Part shown: positions 1 through 8,031 of the stretch, one piece after another
Position numbering within the stretch: position 1 is the first letter of the stretch
How the letters are laid out: each line of letters starts with the position of its first letter
Source: Patescibacteria group bacterium
Lineage (GTDB): Bacteria > Patescibacteriota > Minisyncoccia > Minisyncoccales > Staskawiczbacteraceae
DNA: 32,435 nucleotides
Assembly (NCBI GenBank): GCA_018895235.1
Contig: JAHIOM010000014.1
Coordinates: 69,203-101,637 of the forward strand
Direction: 5' to 3'
Notes under the pieces: generated by a model
Told to the model about the DNA's origin: nothing
The model's input: the letters and a program-made list of their open reading frames with translations, nothing else
The model's database searches: none
Translations under genes and position numbers: made by a program

Positions 1-454
1 TGAATAATAATATATCCATACCTGCGTGTATCAACGTTGCCACTGCCAATCCAAAAACAGGTTTGTTTCGCTTAATAAAATAAGCGATGGTAATAGTTAA
101 GACAATCTGCATAACAAACCCGAGGTTACGCCTAAACCAAAAAGTAAAGCTTAAAAGATCACCAAGTCTCCCCATGATAATAACCATTGGCATGTCTTTA
201 ACGAACATCTCGAAGAGTGCGTAACCTAAACCTAAAAAGATACAATAATAAGGGAATTTGCCCCATCTGGAGACTAATAAAAACTTTATACCCTCCTCTA
301 CAAAACCAACGGCAATGATGAAATATGGAATAACAACCAATAAATTATCGAGTTTTGGGATTGGTATCTCAACCAACGAAGAAAATATGAGAAGGAACAG
401 TGCCCCGCTTGCTCCTGCTAAAAAAGCTACAATAACTTTGCTGGTTTTTATCAT
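1..454 (-). CDS. PrsW/CPBP-like intramembrane protease-type membrane protein (3' end beyond window edge)
   Basis: Not in the ORF track because it runs off the edge. Reverse strand from ATG at 454: MIKTSKVIVAFLAGASGALFLLIFSS...FIIAVGFVEEGIKFLLVSRWGKFPYYCIFLGLGYALFEM...ATLIHAGMDILLF; EExxK and HAGMD motifs in hydrophobic segments. Confidence 0.65.
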   Translation of the reverse strand, partial: MIKTSKVIVAFLAGASGALFLLIFSSLVEIPIPKLDNLLVVIPYFIIAVGFVEEGIKFLLVSRWGKFPYYCIFLGLGYALFEMFVKDMPMVIIMGRLGDLLSFTFWFRRNLGFVMQIVLTITIAYFIKRNKPVFGLAVATLIHAGMDILLF

Positions 455-543
455 ATAATAGCGCCTCATCGCGGACCCTAAATTAATATATTGACGTCAA
501 AATAAACACGGCCTGGTTTTTTTATATTTGTTTTTTCAATTTA

Positions 544-573
544 CCAAAAAACCACCTTAATTAAAAGGTGGCT
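544..573 (-). terminator. Rho-independent terminator (minus strand)
   Basis: Minus strand AGCCACCTTTTAATTAAGGTGGTTTTTT: stem plus T-run. Confidence 0.7.
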
Positions 574-701
574 CTTCTGGGATATGCGCGGGATCGTGAA
601 CAACGTTAGAACCGAGATTATGACAAATTACGAACAAATTCACATACCAGACCTTATCCCACCTTGCGACTAAATATAGTTTTGGAATAAAAAATGACAA
701 G

Positions 702-1778
702 TTATGAATTTCTTGGGTCTCTGATATTCTTTCTTAAAATAATAGCGGCAACCGGAAAAAGTATTTTTTTGAATGACTGATATCTGTATGATTGCCGTGT
801 GAATTTAACAGGGTCCCTATCAGAACAATGTTTAATAAACCATTTGTAAGCCCTTTTACCGAATGCCATAAAAAACAGGCGGTTCACCACAGAAGCCTTC
901 ATTCTTGGGATAAGATCCTTTTGGCAAAGCTCATAGAAATCCCTACCCTCAATAATACTTCTTGCAGCATAGTAACCAGACTTCATTGCGTATCTCATAC
1001 CAAAACCAAACAAATAATCCTGAAATCCGCCAGCCTCTCCAATATAAACTTTTCTGCTCTTTGGTATTTTAGGCAAAAAGAAATTTCCTGTCCCCACAAA
1101 TTTTTTAACATCTTCCATTTTGAAATTTTTATATTGCTTAAAAATTTCTAATGTTTTTTCTATATATTTATCAAGTTCTCTATAATTTCCGAAAATACAG
1201 GTAGCAAGTGTAGCCTGACCATCATGAACAAAAAAGTAAGAATACCCGTTTAGCGCGCAACTATCATCTAATAGCCCTATATGACAATCCTCTAAATCTG
1301 TCTTAAAGGCATAACCCGAAACTAATGCATCCTTGTTTGGGTCGTTTAGAACAGGCCCGGTTGCCATAATATCTACATCTTTTGATTTTATCGGATGATT
1401 ATAAAATATTTTTACCCCAAATGCCAAAGCTTGTTTTTTTAATCCCTGGTCTAACGAATCTTCCACGGTTCCCCTTCTTACTAAATAATAAGCCGAGCGG
1501 GGTAACTTAAAATCCCTATGGCAACCATCGGGCGCCCATAGAGAAAGTTTGTTAGACCCCCAGTAATAGAAATTTAATTCAATATTTATATCCTTTAAGA
1601 AATCTAAAGCGTCCTGTTCGTAGCTCCAATTCTCTATGCCTTGGAAATCGTTATTGAACCGTATGCCGCTGTCTTTTGTCATATCAAACACCTCAACCTT
1701 ATATCCCGCCTTAGCTAAATTGATAGCTGCTGTCAAACCAGATATTCCCGCACCTCCAATTTTGATGATTTTATCCAT
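702..1778 (-). CDS. FAD-dependent oxidoreductase, geranylgeranyl reductase-like
   Basis: N-terminal Rossmann motif IGGAGISGLTAAINLAKAGYKVEVFD; later GEAGGFQDYLFGFGMRYAMKSGYYAA typical of GGR-type flavoproteins. Confidence 0.75.
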   Translation of the reverse strand: MDKIIKIGGAGISGLTAAINLAKAGYKVEVFDMTKDSGIRFNNDFQGIENWSYEQDALDFLKDINIELNFYYWGSNKLSLWAPDGCHRDFKLPRSAYYLVRRGTVEDSLDQGLKKQALAFGVKIFYNHPIKSKDVDIMATGPVLNDPNKDALVSGYAFKTDLEDCHIGLLDDSCALNGYSYFFVHDGQATLATCIFGNYRELDKYIEKTLEIFKQYKNFKMEDVKKFVGTGNFFLPKIPKSRKVYIGEAGGFQDYLFGFGMRYAMKSGYYAARSIIEGRDFYELCQKDLIPRMKASVVNRLFFMAFGKRAYKWFIKHCSDRDPVKFTRQSYRYQSFKKILFPVAAIILRKNIRDPRNS

Positions 1779-1791
1779 ATTTATATTTTAC

Positions 1792-1814
1792 CAAAAAGCC
1801 GCCTAAATGGCGAC
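1792..1814 (-). terminator. Probable minus-strand terminator
   Basis: Minus strand GTCGCC-ATTTA-GGCGGC-TTTTT. Confidence 0.5.
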
Positions 1815-1953
1815 TTAGTTCAAATCCCGTTGCCTGTAACCCAAAATTAGATGAAATTTACGAACAAAAAATAGTGAAAAAACGGTGCGCGGCGCCGTGA
1901 ACAACGTTAGAACCACGATTATGGCTAATTATGAACAAATACACATACCAGAC

Positions 1954-2367
1954 CTATTTAGTTAAAAATTTATCAATTAGGTTAAAACAGTCTTCTGTAG
2001 TTTTATATTCTTTAATTATAAGCTTATTATTACCGCTTATCATCGCCGAAAGTTTTTTCTCGCCTGTATCTCGGAAAAGACAAAGTATTTTTTTGTTAAG
2101 TTCTTCTGCTAATCTTAATTCGTAGCCAACGCCTAATGACGGAGTAGAAACTTCTGCGATGACAACGTCTGCTTCCTTCACCCAATTTACATCTCTTTCA
2201 AATATATATTCATCGGTTAGATTTTTTTCTCCCAAATCATCTATTGTTTTAGCTCCGACATGTTCAGAAAGAACATCTCCATATTGTTTGAGATGTTGTA
2301 TCATCTTAAAATATTCTTCATTGTTCTCTCTGCCGCCCCTTATTGAACCTGCAAAATATATTTTCAT
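1954..2367 (-). CDS. Nucleoside 2-deoxyribosyltransferase / DNPH1-like protein
   Basis: MKIYFAGSIRGGRENNEEYFKMIQHLKQYG...ADVVIAEVSTPSLGVGYELRLAEELNKKILCLFR. Confidence 0.8.
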   Translation of the reverse strand: MKIYFAGSIRGGRENNEEYFKMIQHLKQYGDVLSEHVGAKTIDDLGEKNLTDEYIFERDVNWVKEADVVIAEVSTPSLGVGYELRLAEELNKKILCLFRDTGEKKLSAMISGNNKLIIKEYKTTEDCFNLIDKFLTK

Positions 2368-2389
2368 AATTTTATTAATTTATCCTACC

Positions 2390-2417
2390 AAAAAGCCACC
2401 TTAATTAAAAGGTGGCT
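2390..2417 (-). terminator. Rho-independent terminator downstream of tRNA-Asp
   Basis: Minus strand AGCCACCTT-TTAATT-AAGGTGGCTTTTT just after the tRNA 3' end. Confidence 0.8.
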
Positions 2418-2427
2418 TCGGAAAAAG

Positions 2428-2501
2428 CGCGGGCGACGGGATTTGAACCCGTGATCTCTGCCGTGACAGGGCAGCGCTTTTCCAAACTAAGCTACGCCCG
2501 C
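2428..2501 (-). tRNA. tRNA-Asp (GTC)
   Basis: Minus strand GCGGGCGTAGCTTAG...CTGCC-CTGTCAC-GGCAG...ACGGGTTCAAATCCCGTCGCCCGC: 7-bp acceptor, anticodon GTC, canonical T-arm, discriminator G. Confidence 0.92.
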
Positions 2502-3155
2502 ATTTTTGTAAATTTTATATTTTCTTTTTAAATAAATCAACTCAGTCATCTTATTATTGTTATACATAAACTTAAATAATTTTTTAGAATCGTTAACGCC
2601 ATAATTTAATCTCCATGTATTTTCACTCACATTTACTGATCCATCAGTCCCAACTATATTACCCAATTTAATTTTCAGATTATCTAAAATTAGTCTACTC
2701 CCCGAAGTAAATCGTGTACGCAAAGTATATGATTTATTTTTTCTATCTGGTTTTTTAAAATATCCCGAAAGTACATTGCCGTCACCATCAAAATATCCTC
2801 TAACAAAATGCGAAAAATATTGATCGGGTATTTTTGGTAAATCAATTATCTTACTTTTAGCTGGCATTAAACCCAATTTCAGTAAATCATTAAACATCTC
2901 CTTACTACCAATTTGTAAGCGGAACGCCTTTTTCCATTTATTATTTCTCTTACGTTCTGCAATTTTGTGGTTAGATCCAAACAACTCTCTAATTTTATAT
3001 AACAAATCTTTATCTGTTATTTCGAATTCTATAAAATGCGCACCTCTCTTATTTTTTATCATTGTTCCATCGGCCGTAAAAAATCCTAATACATAAGCCA
3101 TTTCTGGCGTCCACTTTTTGAAAAAATCTTCGTTCTTGGTTTTAAAAATTGGCAT
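2487..3155 (-). CDS. LAGLIDADG-family homing endonuclease-like protein
   Basis: Two motif copies: YVLGFFTADGTM and FVRGYFDGDGNV. Stop codon lies inside the 5' end of tRNA-Asp. Confidence 0.85.
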   Translation of the reverse strand: MPIFKTKNEDFFKKWTPEMAYVLGFFTADGTMIKNKRGAHFIEFEITDKDLLYKIRELFGSNHKIAERKRNNKWKKAFRLQIGSKEMFNDLLKLGLMPAKSKIIDLPKIPDQYFSHFVRGYFDGDGNVLSGYFKKPDRKNKSYTLRTRFTSGSRLILDNLKIKLGNIVGTDGSVNVSENTWRLNYGVNDSKKLFKFMYNNNKMTELIYLKRKYKIYKNAGVA

Positions 3156-3168
3156 TTTTAAAACTTAA

Positions 3169-3241
3169 TGCCGGAGGTGGGATTTGAACCCACGACCTCT
3201 GCCTTATGAAAGCATTGCTACTACCACTGAGCTACTCCGGC
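3169..3241 (-). tRNA. tRNA with CAT anticodon (Met, or Ile2 if lysidinylated)
   Basis: Minus strand GCCGGAGTAGCTCAGTGGTAG...TTCATAA...GTGGGTTCAAATCCCACCTCCGGC. Confidence 0.85.
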
Positions 3242-3498
3242 TTTTTACGATTTCCGTATTTAATTAAATGCTCTTTCTTTCCTCTCCGCCATCCTTTTAT
3301 TTGTCTTTCTCTATTTAGGACTTCTATCTTCGTAAAAAATTCTTCTTTATAAACAATTTTTATCGGCTTATGTAATTTTGTATATCTGCCGCCTTTTTTA
3401 TGACTATGTTCTGCAAAGCGTCTATCTGTATTTGAGGTTGACCCAACATAAAAACTTCCATCCTCGCATTTAATTAAATACATAAACCACTTTATCAT
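3232..3498 (-). CDS. GIY-YIG nuclease family protein
   Basis: MYLIKCEDGSFYVGSTSNTDRRFAEHSHKKGGRYTKLHKPIKIVYKEEF...NRERQIKGWRRGKKEHLI. Confidence 0.85.
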   Translation of the reverse strand: MIKWFMYLIKCEDGSFYVGSTSNTDRRFAEHSHKKGGRYTKLHKPIKIVYKEEFFTKIEVLNRERQIKGWRRGKKEHLIKYGNRKKPE

Positions 3499-3501
3499 AA
3501 T

Positions 3502-3590
3502 GTATGCCCTTCGGCAGGCTCAGGGCACTTCGCCTCGCCCAGTTGATCTTTTATTGGCTTGCACTGAGCGAGCGAAGCGAGTCGAAGTGT
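3502..3590. repeat. Intergenic palindromic (REP-like) segment
   Basis: TGCCCT-tcggcaggctc-AGGGCA hairpin, then cactgagcgagcgaagcgagtcgaagtg with internal complementary GAGCG/CGCTC-type units. Confidence 0.5.
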
Positions 3591-3660
3591 TGCGCTGCCT
3601 GGAATTGCACCAGGGCCTCCAGCTTATGAGACTGGCGAGGTACTACTCCTCCACAGCGCT
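3590..3660 (-). tRNA. Divergent initiator-like tRNA with CAT anticodon
   Basis: Minus strand AGCGCTGTGGAGGAGTAGTACCTCGCCAGTCTCATAAGCTGGAGGCCCTGGTGCAATTCCAGGCAGCGCAA: GCGCTG/CAGCGC acceptor pairs, A1.A72 mismatch, anticodon arm CCAGT-CTCATAA-GCTGG, T-stem CCTGG/CCAGG. Confidence 0.7.
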
Positions 3661-3666
3661 AGGCCG

Positions 3667-3695
3667 ATTTTAACATAAAAAAAGCAATTAAGCAA
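3667..3695 (-). promoter_or_regulatory. Putative promoter of the tRNA cluster
   Basis: Minus strand TTGCTT-N17-TAAAAT, predicting a start near tRNA position 1. Confidence 0.5.
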
Positions 3696-3701
3696 GCCAA
3701 C

Positions 3702-5492
3702 TTATTGCCTGCTTTTGAATATCTCCAAAAATGCCTGGTGGGAAACTTCTACTTTACCTCTTTGCTTCAGCAGTTTTTTGCCTTTTTTCTGTTTTTCCAG
3801 AAGTTTTCTTTTGCGGGTTACGTCGCCTCCGTATAAATAACCGGTAACGTCTTTTCTCCTGGCCCTGATAGTTTCTCTAGCGATTACCTTACTTTGGACA
3901 ACCGCCTGTAAGGCAACTGAAAACTGTTCTGCCGGTAAAACCTCTTTTAGTTTCTCAACTAAAAACTTCCCTTCCCTATATGCTTCACTTTCAGCAACTA
4001 TTTTTGAAAACGCCTCTTCGGGAGTACCTGCGATCCAAATCTCCATTTTTACCAAATTACCCGGCCTAAATCCCAACACCTTATAACTCATTGAAGCATA
4101 ACCCTGGCTCACGCTTTTAATTTTATCGTATAAATTAGTGATAATACCGCGTAAAGGAATCTCATAAATAATAATCGCTCTGTCAAAACTTAAGTATTGG
4201 GTATCAATATATTTTCCGCCGAGTGATTTTAAAACTTCCATTAACTTGCTTAAGTAAATTGAGGGAGTTATCAATTCCAAAGACACCCATGGTTCTTCGC
4301 TTGATTTAATTTGGCTTACTTGTGGCCAATCTGAGGCTGAATAGATAAAATCTTCTTTTCCTTTCTGGTCAATTATTTTATACACTACCGAAGGTGTGGA
4401 AATCACGAGCTCCAAACCGAATTCCCTACGCAACCTTTCAGATATAATTTCAACGTGCAAGGTTCCCAAAAATCCACATCTGTAACCCCGACCTAGCGCC
4501 TCCTTGGTTTCAGGCTCGTAAATAAAAGCAGGATCTGAAAGTTTCAGTTTTGCTAAAGCATCTTTTAATAGATCGAAGTCATTAGCATCCTGGGGGTAAA
4601 AACTAGCAAAAACCATAGGGCTTGGTTCTTGATAACCGTGTAATGGTTCAATAGAATTATTTATCTTAAACTGAGAACTAATAACTATTGTATCCCCCAC
4701 TCTTACTTTGCCAGGTTCTTTAATTCCCGTGGCAATGTAGCCGATTTCGCCGGCTGAAAGTTTTTTTTGAGGTGATAAACCCGGATTAAAAAATCCGATT
4801 TCTTTTACTTCGGCCTCTGTTTTAGTGGCCATTAATCTTATCTTTTCTCCGCTTGAAATTTCACCATCAATAACACGGACAAAAGCGATAACTCCTTTAA
4901 AAGAGTCGTAATTAGAATCAAAGATTAAAGCTCTAAATGGTTTTTGGATATCTATTTCCGGAGCCGGCACAACCTCAATTACTTTCTTTAAAAGCTCTTC
5001 GACATTGGCGCCTGTTTTCCCTGATATCTTTAAAACTTCTTTCGGATCTATGTTTAAAAGATTGGCTATTTCCTGCTGGGATTGTTCAATTCTTGCATCA
5101 GCTGCATCAATTTTGTTAACTGCGGGAATAATTACCAAGTTTTGTTTTTTAGCCAAATCTAAATTAGCCAGTGTCTGGGCTTGAATGCCCTGGGTTGCAT
5201 CAACCAGTAAAATGGCGCCCTCAACCGCAGCCAGAGCTCTAGAAACCTCGTAGGAGAAATCAACATGGCCGGGGGTATCAATTAGATTCAAAATAAAATC
5301 GCCATAGTTCATCCTCACCGGCTTTAGTTTTATAGTAATCCCCTTTTCTCTTTCCAAATCCATCCTGTCTAAAAATTGGGGCTTCATTTTCTTCAACTCA
5401 ATGGTTTTGGTAATTTCCAAAAACCTGTCAGCTAAAGTTGACTTGCCATGGTCAATGTGGCTAGAAATAAGAAAATTTCTTATGTTTCCCAT
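3702..5492 (-). CDS. lepA: Elongation factor 4 (LepA)
   Basis: MGNIRNFLISSHIDHGKSTLADRFLE, DRMDLEREKGITIKLKPVRM, LIDTPGHVDFSYEVSRALAA, LEP C-terminal region. Confidence 0.97.
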   Translation of the reverse strand: MGNIRNFLISSHIDHGKSTLADRFLEITKTIELKKMKPQFLDRMDLEREKGITIKLKPVRMNYGDFILNLIDTPGHVDFSYEVSRALAAVEGAILLVDATQGIQAQTLANLDLAKKQNLVIIPAVNKIDAADARIEQSQQEIANLLNIDPKEVLKISGKTGANVEELLKKVIEVVPAPEIDIQKPFRALIFDSNYDSFKGVIAFVRVIDGEISSGEKIRLMATKTEAEVKEIGFFNPGLSPQKKLSAGEIGYIATGIKEPGKVRVGDTIVISSQFKINNSIEPLHGYQEPSPMVFASFYPQDANDFDLLKDALAKLKLSDPAFIYEPETKEALGRGYRCGFLGTLHVEIISERLRREFGLELVISTPSVVYKIIDQKGKEDFIYSASDWPQVSQIKSSEEPWVSLELITPSIYLSKLMEVLKSLGGKYIDTQYLSFDRAIIIYEIPLRGIITNLYDKIKSVSQGYASMSYKVLGFRPGNLVKMEIWIAGTPEEAFSKIVAESEAYREGKFLVEKLKEVLPAEQFSVALQAVVQSKVIARETIRARRKDVTGYLYGGDVTRKRKLLEKQKKGKKLLKQRGKVEVSHQAFLEIFKSRQ

Positions 5493-5634
5493 ATTTTAAT
5501 TATTTTTATTCCTATTATTTACTAAACCAACTTGGCTATATAAGCCAGTTGCCAATAGCCCTTTCTGCTGCAACTTGAAATTTTGGCTGCAAATTGATAA
5601 AAAATTCGTCAGCTTATACTGTGTATAAACCTCC

Positions 5635-7332
5635 TCATTTTTTACAATTTTCGCTCGAAATTTCTTCGTTTCGCGACGAAAAACTATTGGGCAACTGGCT
5701 TAAAATGAAGTTCCGCAAAAGCTTTACCTCAGGCAATCTGAAAAGACCGGCTGTTAACAAATAAATAACCAAACCTAAAATGCCGACAACGCTTGTTTGT
5801 AAAAAGAGGATTATAAAGGTTTCAGATCCCAAAAACCCTCCTAGCATTTGGCGCAAAAAATAAGATAAGGCCATTGTCAAAGTTGTAACTAATAAGACCC
5901 TACCGAAGAAAAACAACAACTCTTTTGCCTTAAAATCGCCTATTTTTTTCTTTAAAAGAAGTAATAACAAAACAAGCTGGAAAATCGCTGATAAAGAAAC
6001 AGCTAAAGGCAAACCAACCACAGCCAGGTTTTTCATTCCTTGAATTTTTAGGCCGCTAGCCACCATATTGGAAAAAGCATTATTAAAACTTAAAGCCCAA
6101 ACAAAAGAATAAGCTAGGGCCGTATTTATAGCCACGCTAATAATACTGGCTATTGTTGGAATAACAGTATTTTTTACTGAATAAAAAGTTTTTGATACCA
6201 AATAAATTAACCCCTGGGCAAAAAGGCCGAGCATAAACACCCCAAAACAAGCAGCGGTTAATTTGGTGTCTGTCCAATCAAAACGTCCCGCTCCAAAAAC
6301 AATCCTTACTAATTGGGCCCTTAAAATGAACGCCAAACCGCTTAATGGAATAATTAAAAAAAGAATCTGGCGAAAAACAGAAACGAATTTCTGCACTAAA
6401 GCCTCTTTTTCTCCTTTGGCAAAAGACAATGATAAAGCTGGAAAAACAGCAACGGCAAAAGGAACAGCAATTAAACCTATTATTGGTAAAGACAGGTCGT
6501 TGGCTAAATTAAAAACGCTAACACTCCCAGCCAACAAAGTAGAACCAATAATAGTAATTACAATTAGATTAATTTGAGTAGCAGCCAAACCAATAGCCCT
6601 TGGTATTGTTAATTTAATAGTTAGCAAAAAATCAGAATCAAAAAAACTAAATATTTTCTTGATTTTAAAACCGGTCTTAAATAAAGCTGGGGCCTGAATA
6701 AGTAAATGCATTAAGGCCCCAAAAACAATACCCCAGGCAAGGCCTTTAATACCCATAATCGGCACAAAGAACAAAATACCGACAATACTTCCTAGATTGT
6801 AAACTATCGGAGCTAAAGCCGTAATTAGAAATCTTTGGAAAATCCTTAACACAGCTGAAATTATATTGCTAATACCCATCAGTATCGGGCTTATAAACAT
6901 TATCCTGGTCAGCAGGGTTGTTATCTCTTTTTTATCCATCGAAAATCCTGGCGCGATTAAAGAAGTCAATTGAGGAGCTAAAATAAATAAAACTGCGCAG
7001 ACCAAAATCAAAACAAGCAAAGAAACATTTAATAAATTAGCTAAATAAGAAAAAGCTTTTTCTTTGCTTTTAACTAAGTTCTGGGTAAATATCGGGACCA
7101 CTGCCACACTTATGGCTCCTGTCATTAAAACTAAAGCAATAAAGTCGGGAATTCTAAAAGCAGTATAATATACATCTAACTCATTACCTGCGCCAAAACT
7201 ACTGGTTAATAAACGATCTCTGATTAAACCTAAAACAAAACTCAAAAAAGAGGCAATAGATAAAATCAGGGCAGCAGCTGAAATGCGCTGAGTTTGATGG
7301 TTTGATATTCTTTGAAGAAACTTTTTTATCAT
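5635..7332 (-). CDS. murJ: Lipid II flippase MurJ (MviN)
   Basis: Multi-TM protein with SFVLGLIRDRLLTSSFGAGNELDVYYTAFRIPD and VVPIFTQ motifs. Confidence 0.93.
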   Translation of the reverse strand: MIKKFLQRISNHQTQRISAAALILSIASFLSFVLGLIRDRLLTSSFGAGNELDVYYTAFRIPDFIALVLMTGAISVAVVPIFTQNLVKSKEKAFSYLANLLNVSLLVLILVCAVLFILAPQLTSLIAPGFSMDKKEITTLLTRIMFISPILMGISNIISAVLRIFQRFLITALAPIVYNLGSIVGILFFVPIMGIKGLAWGIVFGALMHLLIQAPALFKTGFKIKKIFSFFDSDFLLTIKLTIPRAIGLAATQINLIVITIIGSTLLAGSVSVFNLANDLSLPIIGLIAVPFAVAVFPALSLSFAKGEKEALVQKFVSVFRQILFLIIPLSGLAFILRAQLVRIVFGAGRFDWTDTKLTAACFGVFMLGLFAQGLIYLVSKTFYSVKNTVIPTIASIISVAINTALAYSFVWALSFNNAFSNMVASGLKIQGMKNLAVVGLPLAVSLSAIFQLVLLLLLLKKKIGDFKAKELLFFFGRVLLVTTLTMALSYFLRQMLGGFLGSETFIILFLQTSVVGILGLVIYLLTAGLFRLPEVKLLRNFILSQLPNSFSSRNEEISSENCKK

Positions 7333-8027
7333 TATGTTTTTCGGATAATGATTATCGGTGTTTGCTCATCTGCCTGGCCAGCCGGGTTATCTTTTAAAAT
7401 CTTTAATAATAGTTTTTCTTTGCCTTTTAAGTCCTGGCTCTTGCCCAAAACATTACCGCCCAGATCATTAACATCGGCAACAAAAAAAGAAAAACCAAAC
7501 TGATTTTTTAATTTATCGCACAGTGAATCGCAGTCCAAAGGACCCAAAAGACCAACATCACCATATTGGGGATAGAATTTTCCGTAAAAGCCGTCCAGTT
7601 CATTTATCTGGTGGCCGGCTATTCTGTAAAAGGCGCCTGATATGCCGAATAATTTAGCAACCATACTGCAAATGCCGGCTAAAATTATCCTTGGCAAACC
7701 AGCCATATTAATGGCTATCTGCATCTTTAAGGGATTGCCCACTGAAAACCCATAAGGAGTTTTCTTGGCAAACTTGGATAAAAACTTAGCCCAAAAGCCA
7801 ACCTTAACATCTTTTTTAAAAATTATCCTCTTTTGGATAATAGAAACGATTTTCTGGCCCAAAGCAATAATGTCGCTTTTTTGGGCGACAGGCATAATAT
7901 ACTTCTGGACAATATTTTCAAAACTATCTTCTGAATCAATAAAATGGGTTTTGACGGGATAACGAGCCCATTGCTGTCCATCAACCTCTATTATCAATTT
8001 TTTACCTTGGTTGGGATTTATATCCAT
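7332..8027 (-). CDS. Coenzyme F420-0:L-glutamate ligase (CofE)-like domain protein
   Basis: DIIALGQKIVSIIQ..., GGNVLGKSQDLKGKE, PAGQADEQTPIIIIRK; overlaps the murJ start. Confidence 0.65.
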   Translation of the reverse strand: MDINPNQGKKLIIEVDGQQWARYPVKTHFIDSEDSFENIVQKYIMPVAQKSDIIALGQKIVSIIQKRIIFKKDVKVGFWAKFLSKFAKKTPYGFSVGNPLKMQIAINMAGLPRIILAGICSMVAKLFGISGAFYRIAGHQINELDGFYGKFYPQYGDVGLLGPLDCDSLCDKLKNQFGFSFFVADVNDLGGNVLGKSQDLKGKEKLLLKILKDNPAGQADEQTPIIIIRKT

Positions 8028-8031
8028 ATAT

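Noticed and set aside
491-500. TTGACGTCAA palindrome upstream of the PrsW-like gene
   Set aside because: Single short palindrome without second copy or adjacent regulator; not enough to call an operator.
792-1151. Plus-strand 119-aa ORF inside the FAD oxidoreductase gene
   Set aside because: Antisense shadow ORF of a well-supported CDS.
1815-1850. tRNA T-arm-like stretch (gttcaaatcccgttgcc) on the plus strand
   Set aside because: No matching acceptor, D-arm or anticodon arm nearby; probably coincidence or a decayed fragment.
6263-6577. Plus-strand ORF of 104 aa inside murJ
   Set aside because: Antisense to a clear MurJ coding frame; low-complexity composition without family signal.
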